Positions 1 to 5,755 of a stretch of 11,275 nt of DNA are shown here, in pieces. The DNA comes from DATFIX01 sp047617305. Its GTDB lineage: Archaea > Halobacteriota > Halobacteria > Halobacteriales > Natrialbaceae. Every line of letters begins with the position of its first letter. Positions within the stretch are counted from its first letter, which is position 1. The notes beneath the pieces are model-generated. The model saw nothing but the letters and a program-made list of their open reading frames with translations. It had not been told where the DNA came from and searched no databases. The DNA is taken from NCBI GenBank assembly GCA_047617305.1, contig JBLGCL010000086.1:1-11275 (forward strand), written 5' to 3'. The position numbers and the translations under genes were made by a program.

Positions 1-32
1 CTCCCCAACACCACGCAACAATTTGACCAATA

Positions 33-40
33 TTTATACT
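33..40 (+). promoter_or_regulatory. TATA box of the tnpB remnant
   Basis: An AT-rich archaeal TATA element (TTTATACT) lies in otherwise GC-rich DNA. Its centre is about 27 nt before the GTG at 63, which is the spacing for a leaderless haloarchaeal transcript. The promoter of the broken transposon gene therefore appears intact and could still fire into the truncated frame. Confidence 0.6.
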
Positions 41-62
41 ACTGCAGATAAGCACGATAACT

Positions 63-212
63 GTGGAGCTTCGACGGACTGCCGTCGTGAAACTCGACGT
101 GGACCACGATGCTCACCACCTCCTCCAGGAGACGATCGACCGCTTCAAACAGGCCGCTCAAATGGTTGCAGACGATGGCTGGAACGGCACGGAAGACGGC
201 TACATCGTCACG
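63..212 (+). pseudogene. tnpB: IS200/IS605-family TnpB (IS1341-type), 5' fragment only
   Basis: About 50 codons from the GTG at 63 match what I know of the N-terminus of haloarchaeal TnpB (OrfB of IS1341-type elements). The chain opens MELRRTAVVKLDVD, continues with an ETIDRFKQAA helix, then a W-N-G-T-E-D-G-Y-I-V-T stretch. The family is normally about 400 aa and ends in a zinc finger and RuvC-like nuclease core; none of that follows. Similarity stops at about 212, exactly where the antisense phosphotransferase fragment begins, and the frame beyond reads only the shadow of that gene. No tnpA or obvious left-end hairpin is visible in bases 1-62. This is a dead remnant left by a deletion or recombination at about 210-213. 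The identification rests on remembered family sequence, not on a search. Confidence 0.8.
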
Positions 213-471
213 TTCGCTCGCCGACGAGTCCGAGGAGTCGGGGTTCCGAGCGGGCGATTTCGGGATCCACCAGCTCGGCCGTCGTCGCCTTCAGGACGAC
301 CGTCCGGGAACCGTCCGGTCCCCGGACGTCCAGCGTGGCGACGAAGTCGGTGCCGTGGGGGCTCCGCTCGATGGCCTCGACGGTCCACGCCGGTTCGATC
401 GCGTTGACCATCCCCCGGACTGCCGTGTCTGGGACGTCCGCGTCGAGCGACGATGGCGACTCAGTCGTCAT
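208..471 (-). pseudogene. Aminoglycoside-phosphotransferase-like (APH family) gene, N-terminal fragment
   Basis: Reading leftward from the ATG at 471 gives 87 residues that resemble the start of haloarchaeal APH/choline-kinase-like small-molecule phosphotransferases. They contain the N-lobe strand pattern (FVATLDVRGPDGSRTVVLKAT, with the presumptive nucleotide-binding Lys in VVLKAT) followed by IARSEPRLLGLVGERT. In the family this is followed by a substrate-proximal DIPVP-like stretch and then the catalytic HGD and DxD motifs, all missing here. The frame ends in TGA at 208-210, immediately at the tnpB junction. A full gene would be about 300-350 codons, so roughly the first quarter survives. 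A TATA-like element 30 nt before the start is retained. Non-functional as a kinase; the original substrate cannot be inferred. Confidence 0.7.
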
Positions 472-497
472 GGCGGGATGTTTGGGCGAACGGAGGG

Positions 498-504
498 AAA
501 TAGT
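498..504 (-). promoter_or_regulatory. TATA-like element of the APH-like fragment
   Basis: On the minus strand an ACTATTT element is centred 30 nt before the ATG at 471. This suits a leaderless transcript of the phosphotransferase fragment. It also shows that the upstream break, where the enoyl-CoA hydratase remnant begins, lies just beyond this promoter. Confidence 0.35.
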
Positions 505-518
505 CTCGGAAGGGCCGG

Positions 519-1076
519 GATCGGTTCCCGGAGGCACACGAGTACGCCGAGCTCGGCCACTCGATCACGGACGCGCTGGAGTCCGTCCCCGCACCGACAA
601 TCGCGGCCGTGAACGGCTACGCGTTCGGCGGCGGGTGCGAACTGGCACTCGCCTGCGACCTCCGGGTGGCGAGCGAGGGGGCCGTCCTCGGACAGACGGA
701 GATCGACCTCGGCATCATCCCGGGCTGGGGCGGAACCCAGCGCCTCCAGCGGCTGGTCGGCGACGAGACCGCGCGACGGCTGGTCTTCTTCGGCAAGCGC
801 GTGGACGCCCGGCAGGCCCTGGAATACGGGCTCGTCGGCGAGGTCGTGGACCACGACCGACTCGACGATCGCGTCGCGGAGATGGCCGCGGAACTCGCGG
901 CCAAACCCCGGTTCGCGCTCCAGGCCGCGAAGGAGGCGCTCAACGAGGCCGAGGAGAGCCCCCAATCGGTCGCCCTCGACTTCGAGCGCCGGACGTGGGC
1001 GTCCCTATTCGGCACGCCCGACCAACGGGAGGGGATGCGCGCCTTCCTCGAGGACCGCGAACCGGAGTTCGAGTGA
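519..1076 (+). pseudogene. Enoyl-CoA hydratase/isomerase (crotonase family), 5'-truncated
   Basis: The frame is open from a TAG at 501-503 to TGA at 1074-1076. From about 519 it reads as the C-terminal two thirds of a crotonase-family enoyl-CoA hydratase: EAHEYAELGHSITDAL, APTIAAVNGYAFGGGCELALACDLRVASE (the second oxyanion-hole Gly-Gly-Gly loop), QTEIDLGIIPGWGGTQRL (with a catalytic-type Glu) and a C-terminal EPEFE tail. The family is usually about 255-265 aa. Here about 182-186 codons remain and the N-terminal 75-80, including the first oxyanion-hole segment (the AGAD-like loop), are gone. There is no convincing start: the GTG at 609 lies inside a core strand. The rest shows no frameshift, so the truncation is probably recent. 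It would have acted in fatty-acid or branched-chain beta-oxidation. A much larger frame covering 23-1231 is spurious. Confidence 0.85.
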
Positions 1077-1167
1077 CGGTCCGTCCCTCCCGCGAGGCGC
1101 TCCAGCCCACTCGCGACCCTGTCGGCCCCGGACGCGACCGCGTTCACTTTCACCCCGCTTGCGACAG

Positions 1168-1175
1168 TTTAAATA
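1168..1175 (+). promoter_or_regulatory. TATA box of the rpa3-rpap3 operon
   Basis: TTTAAATA is a near-consensus haloarchaeal TATA box. Its centre is 25-26 nt before the ATG at 1197, so transcription should begin at or very close to that ATG rather than at the rpa3 ATG at 1238. Nothing else gene-like is seen between 1077 and 1167. Confidence 0.75.
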
Positions 1176-1196
1176 CCGGGCGGCGCGAAAAGCAGT

Positions 1197-1241
1197 ATGT
1201 CTCCCATCGAAAACCAAGCGGAGGCAAGTGACAGCCCATGA
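1197..1241 (+). CDS. Putative 14-residue leader peptide overlapping the rpa3 start
   Basis: The first ATG after the TATA box opens a 14-codon frame (MSPIENQAEASDSP) that ends in TGA at 1239-1241. The stop shares ATGA with the rpa3 start codon at 1238. Because the predicted transcription start falls on this ATG, the mini-ORF would be the leaderless first cistron, and rpa3 would be reached by re-initiation or through the internal GGAGG at 1220-1224. This is inference from spacing. The alternative is a plain 41-nt 5' UTR with a chance ATG. No function for the peptide itself is proposed. Confidence 0.4.
   Translation: MSPIENQAEASDSP
1220..1224 (+). promoter_or_regulatory. Shine-Dalgarno-like site for rpa3
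   Basis: GGAGG, complementary to the haloarchaeal 16S rRNA 3' end, lies 13 nt before the rpa3 ATG and inside the putative leader mini-ORF. The spacing is somewhat long. It supports internal initiation at 1238, with or without translational coupling. Confidence 0.45.
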
Positions 1242-2176
1242 CTGAGACGGATTTGCGTACCCACGCGGAAGACATACACGACCAGTTCTCGGACCACCTC
1301 GACGTCACCGTCGACGAGGTCGAGGAGCGCCTGCACACGCTCGTCGAGGAGTACAAGGTGCCCCTGGACGAGGCCCGCCGCAGCGTCACCAGCCACTACC
1401 TCGACGAGGCCGACATGGAACGGGACGACCTCGGCGGCGGCGGGACCACCGAGCGCGTCGACGTGGCCGACGTCGACGAACCCGAAGAGTGGGTGGACGT
1501 CACTGCCAAGGTCATCGAACTCTGGGACGCTCGCAGCGACGCGGTCGCCCAGGTCGGCCTGCTCGGCGACGAGTCCGGCACGATCAAGTTCACCAAGTGG
1601 GCGAAGTCCGACCTCCCCGAACTGGAGGAGGGCGCCGTCTACGACCTGCGCAACGTCGTCACCGACGAGTACCAGGGCCGCTACTCGGTGAAGCTCAACC
1701 GGACGACCGTCATCGAACGCCTCGAGGAGGACCTCGAAGTCGGGCAGGACACGAAGACGGTCGAGGGCGCGCTGGTGGACATCCAGAGCGGCTCCGGCCT
1801 GATCAAGCGCTGCCCCGAGGAGGGCTGCACCCGGGTCCTCCAGAACGGTCGCTGTTCCGAGCACGGCGACGTGGAGGGCGAGTTCGACCTCCGGATCAAG
1901 GCCGTGATTGACGACGGCGAGGCGGCCCACGACGTGCTCTTCAACCGGGAGGCGACCGAGGACCTGACCGGCATGACCCTCGAGGAGGCCAAGGACATGG
2001 CGATGGACGCCCTCGACACGACCGTCGTCGCCGACGAGATGGCGACCGACGTCCTCGGGCGGTACTACCGCGTCACGGGCCCGACGTTCCGCCGGTACGT
2101 TCTGGCGGACGAGGTCGAGGAACTCGACGAACCGGCCGATCCCGAAGCCGTCCTCATCAAAGCGAGGTCGATGTGA
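1238..2176 (+). CDS. rpa3: Replication protein A, RPA3-type single-stranded DNA-binding protein
   Basis: This 312-aa protein matches the haloarchaeal RPA3 class by length and architecture. An N-terminal helical region (1-60: DIHDQFSDHLDV, VDEVEERLHTLVEEYKVPLDEARRSVTSHYL) is followed by an OB fold at about 84-165 (WVDVTAKVIELWD to YSVKLNRTTVIERL). A zinc finger of CCCH type follows (Cys192, Cys197, Cys206, His209), within a second OB-like region running to about 290. RPA coats single-stranded DNA in replication, repair and recombination. The next gene, 1 nt downstream, is its conserved partner Rpap3, as in Haloferax volcanii. The start is fixed by the family N-terminus and by ATGA overlap with an upstream mini-ORF. 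A TATA box at 1168-1175 drives the pair. All key zinc ligands are present, so the protein should be functional. RPA1 and RPA2 types differ in OB-fold number and length. Confidence 0.92.
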   Translation: MTETDLRTHAEDIHDQFSDHLDVTVDEVEERLHTLVEEYKVPLDEARRSVTSHYLDEADMERDDLGGGGTTERVDVADVDEPEEWVDVTAKVIELWDARSDAVAQVGLLGDESGTIKFTKWAKSDLPELEEGAVYDLRNVVTDEYQGRYSVKLNRTTVIERLEEDLEVGQDTKTVEGALVDIQSGSGLIKRCPEEGCTRVLQNGRCSEHGDVEGEFDLRIKAVIDDGEAAHDVLFNREATEDLTGMTLEEAKDMAMDALDTTVVADEMATDVLGRYYRVTGPTFRRYVLADEVEELDEPADPEAVLIKARSM

Positions 2177-2177
2177 C

Positions 2178-2777
2178 ATGAGCGCGACCCCATCCCGCGA
2201 GGTGGCCCGCCGCGTCTTCGCGAGCGAGTTCAACGACGCCACCTACACGTTCAAGGAATCGGACGACGATCGGGCGCCGCTGTACGCCCTGCTCCCGACC
2301 GGCGAACGCGTCAACCGCGTGTTCTTCCTCGGGACGCTCACGGAGAAGGAGGACGTGGGCGACGAGTCGGAGTACTGGCGCGGCCGCGTCGTCGATCCGA
2401 CGGGGACCTTCTTCGTCTACGCCGGGCAGTACCAGCCCGGCCCCGCCAGCACGCTGCGCTCGCTCGAACCGCCGGCCTACGTCGCCGTCGCGGGCAAGCC
2501 CCGCACCTTCGAGACAGACGACGGGACCGTCAACGTTTCCGTCCGTCCCGAGTCGATCACCGAGGTCGACGCGGCGACCCGCGACCGCTGGGTGGTCGAG
2601 ACGGCCGAACAGACGCTCGACCGGATCGACGCCTTCGACGCCGACACCAACGAGTACGGCGTCATGGCCCGCGAGCAGTACGACCTCCCGGTCGAGAACT
2701 ACCGCCGCGACGTGATCGAGGCCCTCGAGAGCCTCGAGGACGAGACGGTCGATCGCGAGGCCGAGGCCTCCGACTGA
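2178..2777 (+). CDS. rpap3: RPA3-associated protein (COG3390 family)
   Basis: This 199-aa acidic protein starts 1 nt after the rpa3 stop and belongs to the haloarchaeal RPA-associated family, judged by its opening (REVARRVFASEFNDATYTFKE), its position and its length (Rpap3 is about 195-200 aa; Rpap1 is far longer). An OB-like beta core is visible at about 40-130 (NRVFFLGTLTEKEDVG, YWRGRVVDPTGTFFVYAGQY, AYVAVAGKPRTF, VNVSVRPESITEV). It is followed by a C-terminal helical segment (TAEQTLDRIDAFDAD to VIEALESLED). In Haloferax volcanii, Rpap3 interacts specifically with RPA3 and the pair is co-transcribed, so a heteromeric ssDNA-binding complex is expected. It should be translated from the rpa3 mRNA by coupling; no separate promoter is seen. 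Confidence 0.9.
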   Translation: MSATPSREVARRVFASEFNDATYTFKESDDDRAPLYALLPTGERVNRVFFLGTLTEKEDVGDESEYWRGRVVDPTGTFFVYAGQYQPGPASTLRSLEPPAYVAVAGKPRTFETDDGTVNVSVRPESITEVDAATRDRWVVETAEQTLDRIDAFDADTNEYGVMAREQYDLPVENYRRDVIEALESLEDETVDREAEASD

Positions 2778-2825
2778 GCCATCTCCGGTTTCGCGATCCT
2801 CCGGATCGGGTCCAGCGTCTGACGA

Positions 2826-2834
2826 ATTCTTAAG
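2826..2834 (+). promoter_or_regulatory. TATA-like element of the ribbon-helix-helix gene
   Basis: ATTCTTAAG in the 85-nt gap after rpap3 is centred about 33 nt before the ATG at 2863. This implies an independent, nearly leaderless transcript (a 5-7 nt leader at most) for the downstream gene rather than read-through only. Confidence 0.5.
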
Positions 2835-2862
2835 TGGCCGCGGAATCCATACCCACAGTAGC

Positions 2863-3285
2863 ATGGGCAACAAGAACAAGACCATCTCCTTCCGCGTGAG
2901 CGAGGAGGCCTTCGAGGCGCTCCGGGAGATCGCCGAGGAACGCGACCTCTCGCTCTCCGCGCTGTTCCGCAATTACGTCGACATGCTCGTTGCCCACGAC
3001 GGCCAGGTGGAGGTCGTCCCCGAACACGAGGTCGAGGGCGGGGACTCCGACCCCGACGAATTCCCGCCGAAGGTGAAGGTGCCCAAGAGCTTCGTGCGCG
3101 AGCACGAACGCCTGGAACTGGAGGCCGACCACCTCCGCGAGCAACTCGACGAGTACAAGCGCTACGTGACGAAGCTCCGCGAGGAACTCGACGAGCACGA
3201 CGGGGACGACGTCATCCAGCTCGAGGAACTCGACGGGGAGGGCGAGGAAGACGAGGAGGAACGGTCATCGTATCGCCTCGGCTGA
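2863..3285 (+). CDS. Ribbon-helix-helix (CopG-like) DNA-binding protein with coiled-coil tail
   Basis: The 140-aa product has an N-terminal ribbon-helix-helix fold: beta strand KTISFRVSEEA (6-16), helix 1 FEALREIAEERD, turn LS, helix 2 SALFRNYVDMLVAHDG (to about 46). A proline-rich linker (PPKVKVPKSF, around 67-76) leads to a long charged helix (78-125: REHERLELEADHLREQ, DEYKRYVTKLREELDEH) with heptad-like leucines. The chain ends in a strongly acidic tail. Such proteins dimerise and bind palindromic operators through the paired strand; the coiled coil may mediate higher oligomers or partner binding. The target is unknown. It has its own TATA element and lies directly downstream of rpa3-rpap3. 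It has no partner typical of an antitoxin next to it, so a transcription-factor or nucleoid role is likelier than toxin-antitoxin. Confidence 0.8.
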   Translation: MGNKNKTISFRVSEEAFEALREIAEERDLSLSALFRNYVDMLVAHDGQVEVVPEHEVEGGDSDPDEFPPKVKVPKSFVREHERLELEADHLREQLDEYKRYVTKLREELDEHDGDDVIQLEELDGEGEEDEEERSSYRLG

Positions 3286-3331
3286 TCGTCGTGGGGCTTC
3301 GTGGGACTCCGGGCAGGCCCCGCCCCCCGCC

Positions 3332-3790
3332 TCAGCGCCCCGCGAGCGCCGATTTGAGTTCCCGCGCTTCGTCCGCGGTTTCCTCCTGTCCGTCGACGCG
3401 GGCCAGTTCCTCGACCGCCTCGAGGGTGCGGACGCTGTCGTCGAGGAAGGAGAGGACGTCGCCCTCGTAAGCGTAGACCATGTACTCGTCGCTCATGACG
3501 TCGACGATGGCGTCGGGGCCGTGGCCCTCCGCCCGAAGCTCGAGGAGATACCGAATGAACTTCCGCTCCGGGTGCCCGCAGTAGGGGTTGTCGTCGCAGT
3601 CGCAATCGAGGAAGTCCTCGGCGAAGTCGAGCACCCGCTCCTGGGTCACGTCGTCGAGTTTTGCCAGGTTCTCCCCCTGGAAGAGGAGGTCCAGGGTGGC
3701 CCCCTTGAACGCCCCTTTCGGGATGTTCGTCTCGAGCTGGGAGGAGAGCTGACGGTGGTTCTTGACGTAGATCTTGTCCGTAATCGCCAC
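3332..3790 (-). CDS. Conserved haloarchaeal protein, DUF5814-like, with Cys-rich patch
   Basis: The 152-aa product is a widely conserved haloarchaeal protein that I associate, from memory, with DUF5814. It starts at GTG 3790 (MAITDKIYVKNHRQLSSQLETN), about 28 nt downstream of a TATA-like TTTTTA. Visible features are a basic, polar N-terminus, an IPKGAFKGATLDLLFQG segment and a Cys/Asp/His cluster (DCDCDDNPYCGHPERKF, about 82-98) that could bind a metal. A helical MSDEYMVYAYEGDVLSFLDDSVRTLEAVEEL region follows. Larger proteins carry the same domain next to a DEAD/DEAH helicase, which would hint at nucleic-acid metabolism, but the stand-alone form has no known function. It faces the ribbon-helix-helix gene tail to tail with a 46-nt gap in which no convincing terminator is seen. 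Confidence 0.8.
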   Translation of the reverse strand: MAITDKIYVKNHRQLSSQLETNIPKGAFKGATLDLLFQGENLAKLDDVTQERVLDFAEDFLDCDCDDNPYCGHPERKFIRYLLELRAEGHGPDAIVDVMSDEYMVYAYEGDVLSFLDDSVRTLEAVEELARVDGQEETADEARELKSALAGR

Positions 3791-3813
3791 TGACGGGTGG
3801 TAGGAGCGTCGAC

Positions 3814-3823
3814 GGTAAAAAGC
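3814..3823 (-). promoter_or_regulatory. TATA-like element of the DUF5814-like gene
   Basis: On the minus strand GCTTTTTACC is centred 28 nt upstream of the GTG at 3790. This is the spacing of a leaderless transcript and supports that start. The remaining bases to 3865 hold nothing else recognisable. Confidence 0.5.
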
Positions 3824-3865
3824 GCGTCGTCACGGCGTCACGACGAGCGCCAGTGACGCAGCCGA

Positions 3866-4069
3866 TCACAGCACGTCGTCGGGGTCGTGTTCAGCGACCA
3901 TCCGTTCGGCCCCGGTGGCGTAGTACTCGCGCGTCTCGAGGTCCTCCACGGTGCGGAGGTCCGAGGGATCGACGGTGAGGCTCACCCGGGTCTCCCGGTG
4001 GTCGCCGGTGAAACTCGTGAGTGCCCGCTCCTTGCGGAAGTCGCGTTTCCTCGTCGGTCCTTTCGTCAC
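3866..4069 (-). CDS. Hypothetical 67-aa protein
   Basis: This small frame runs from GTG 4069 to TGA at 3868-3866. The product (MTKGPTRKRDFRKERALTSF, then GDHRETRVSLTVDPSDLRTV, then EDLETREYYATGAERMVAEH) has a basic N-terminus and an acidic C-terminal half with a TVEDLETREYYATGAERMV helix. No signal peptide, membrane segment or Cys is present. I do not recognise the family. Support for it being real is the acidic, haloarchaeal-like composition of its second half and a TATA-like GTTAAT 24 nt before the start, giving a leaderless message. It lies between arsC and the DUF5814-like gene on the same strand, 59 nt after arsC, but its own promoter argues against it being part of the ars operon. Confidence 0.6.
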   Translation of the reverse strand: MTKGPTRKRDFRKERALTSFTGDHRETRVSLTVDPSDLRTVEDLETREYYATGAERMVAEHDPDDVL

Positions 4070-4090
4070 GTCATTACGGGTCTCACGGTG

Positions 4091-4096
4091 ATTAAC
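4091..4096 (-). promoter_or_regulatory. TATA-like element of the 67-aa gene
   Basis: GTTAAT on the minus strand lies about 24 nt before the GTG at 4069, in the short gap downstream of arsC. It is weak but the only AT-rich element there. Confidence 0.4.
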
Positions 4097-4128
4097 GTCG
4101 GGTCGCTCCCTGAAGCCGAGACGGGTCG

Positions 4129-4608
4129 TCAGTCGCGAATCAGTGAGGATCGTTCGTCCTGGTTGCGGGCGAGTTCGTCGATCAGGTCCGCCACCCGCCG
4201 CCGGGTCCCGTCGCGAATCTTCCGGACGGTTTCGAGGTCCTGGCCGGCCGGATCGTCAAGCGCCCAGTCCCGGGCGTCGCCCCGCCAGGTGGCCGGGCAC
4301 ACGTCCTCGGCCGAACACCCCATCGTGATGACGTACCCGACGTCGGCGAGTTCGCCGGGCGTGATCTCCCGAGGTTCGCGGTCCGAAAGGTCGATCCCGA
4401 CTTCCGCCATCGCCTCGAACACCACGTCGTGCACGTGTTCGGCGGGGTCGGTCCCGCCGGAGACGATCGTAATCTCGTCCGCCAGGTCCCGGTCGGCGAG
4501 TTCGCGTTCGGCGAACGCGGCGGCCATCTGGCTCCGGCCGGCGTTCTCGACGCAGACGAACGCGACGCTGGCGTCGGCGTTCGGGGCCGATTCGGGATCG
4601 TCAGTCAT
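4129..4608 (-). CDS. arsC: Arsenate reductase, low-molecular-weight protein-tyrosine-phosphatase type
   Basis: The 159-aa protein has the LMW-phosphatase P-loop C-V-E-N-A-G-R-S (C-x5-R, Cys19 to Arg25), the second and third redox Cys of thioredoxin-coupled ArsC (Cys98 and Cys104 in MGCSAEDVCP) and the general-acid loop WALDDPAGQD (Asp118-Asp119-Pro120). It should reduce arsenate to arsenite in the cytoplasm, passing a disulfide from Cys19 through Cys98 to Cys104 for reduction by thioredoxin. I chose ATG 4608, which overlaps the acr3 stop (ATGACTGA, 8 nt). The frame upstream to 4650 is only the shadow of acr3. It is the last gene of arsR-acr3-arsC and should be translated by coupling. A true phosphotyrosine phosphatase is possible but unlikely given the extra Cys pair and the operon. 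Confidence 0.92.
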   Translation of the reverse strand: MTDDPESAPNADASVAFVCVENAGRSQMAAAFAERELADRDLADEITIVSGGTDPAEHVHDVVFEAMAEVGIDLSDREPREITPGELADVGYVITMGCSAEDVCPATWRGDARDWALDDPAGQDLETVRKIRDGTRRRVADLIDELARNQDERSSLIRD

Positions 4609-5755
4609 CCACCGACACCTCCTCGTTCGTGACCGCGTCGCCTGCAGCACTCCTTTCGCCCTCGATCACCGAATCGCCCCAGTCGAGGCGGTTCTCGAAG
4701 TACTCGGCGACGTTCACGAGCGAGATCAGAACGGGGACCTCGATCAGCGGCCCGATGACCGCCGCGAACGCGACGTCGGAGGCGACGCCGAACAGCCCGA
4801 TGGCGACCGCGATCGCGAGTTCGAAGTTGTTGCTGGCCGCGGTGAACGCGATCGAGGTGGTCTCGGGATAGCCCGCGCCGATGGACTTGCCCATCCAGAA
4901 ACTGACGAGGAACATCGCCACGAAGTAGATCGTCAGCGGGATCGCCACCGTGACGACGTCCAGCGGGAGTGACACGATCTTCTCGCCCTTCAGGCTGAAC
5001 ATCACCACGATCGTGAACAGCAGCGCGATCAGGGTCAGGGGGTCTACGCGGGGCAAATACCGTTCCTCGTACCACTCGGTGCTCTTGAGCTTGGGCAGCC
5101 CGAACCGGCTGAAGACGCCCGCGAGGAACGGGATGCCGAGGTAGATGAAGACCGTCCTGGCGACCCGTTCGATCCCGATGTCGACGACGACGCTCGTCAG
5201 GCCGAGCAGGTCCGGGATCACCGTAATGAACAGAAAGGCGTAGGCGCTGTAGACGAACACCTGGAAGAGGCTGTTGAGCGCCACCAGTCCGGCGGCGTAC
5301 TCCGGGCTCCCGTCCGCCAGGTCGTTCCAGACGAGCACCATCGCGATGCACCGGGCCAGCCCGATGAGGATCAGGCCGACCATGAACATCGGGTGGCCGC
5401 GGAGGAAGATCACTGCGAGAACGAACATCAGGATCGGGCCGATGATCCAGTTCTGCACGAGGCTCAGTCCGAGCACCTTCACGTCCCGGAAGACGGCCGG
5501 GAGCTTGCGGTACTCGACCTTCGCGAGCGGCGGGTACATCATCACGATCAGCCCGATCGCGATCGGCACGTTCGTCGTGCCCACGCTGTAGCGATCGACG
5601 GTCTCGGGCACGCCGGGGGCGAGGTACCCGACCCCAACGCCGACGGCCATCGCGGCGAAGATCCACAGCGTCAGGTACCGATCGAGGAAGTTGAGGCCCT
5701 CGTCGTCCTCGCAGGGCGCCTCGTCCGTGGCCGTTCCGGACGCGGTTCCGCTCAA
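4601..5755 (-). CDS. acr3: Arsenite efflux transporter Acr3
   Basis: The 384-aa polytopic protein is the Acr3 (BART superfamily) arsenite exporter. It has about ten membrane segments, starting at YLTLWIFAAMAVGVGVGYLA (27-46). It retains the essential Cys in GLARCIAMVLVWNDLADG (Cys136), the mirrored helix-break region SNNFELAIAVAIG with Glu312, and GPLIEVPVLI with Glu339. It would extrude As(III) made by ArsC, driven by the proton motive force. The start is TTG 5755: the frame is closed by a stop 9 nt further upstream, the first in-frame ATG lies inside TM1, and TTGA overlaps the arsR stop. This implies translational coupling to arsR. The hydrophilic N-terminal 24 residues contain a non-conserved Cys15. 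At its 3' end it overlaps arsC by 8 nt. Confidence 0.93.
   Translation of the reverse strand: MSGTASGTATDEAPCEDDEGLNFLDRYLTLWIFAAMAVGVGVGYLAPGVPETVDRYSVGTTNVPIAIGLIVMMYPPLAKVEYRKLPAVFRDVKVLGLSLVQNWIIGPILMFVLAVIFLRGHPMFMVGLILIGLARCIAMVLVWNDLADGSPEYAAGLVALNSLFQVFVYSAYAFLFITVIPDLLGLTSVVVDIGIERVARTVFIYLGIPFLAGVFSRFGLPKLKSTEWYEERYLPRVDPLTLIALLFTIVVMFSLKGEKIVSLPLDVVTVAIPLTIYFVAMFLVSFWMGKSIGAGYPETTSIAFTAASNNFELAIAVAIGLFGVASDVAFAAVIGPLIEVPVLISLVNVAEYFENRLDWGDSVIEGERSAAGDAVTNEEVSVDD

Noticed and set aside
23..1231. A 402-codon forward frame across the left end.
   Set aside because: It is basic, Arg/Pro-rich and runs through two gene remnants in the wrong frame and into rpa3's promoter; it is a GC-rich shadow.
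1169..2242. A 357-codon antisense frame over rpa3.
   Set aside because: It mirrors the codon structure of rpa3, has no recognisable domain and no promoter; rpa3 itself is unambiguous.
3286..3331. GGGGC/GCCCC inverted repeat in the convergent gap as a terminator.
   Set aside because: The loop is long and no T-rich run follows on either strand, so I cannot support a terminator.
3887..4972. A 361-codon forward frame opposite arsC and acr3.
   Set aside because: It is low-complexity, Ser/Arg-rich and antisense to two clear ars genes.
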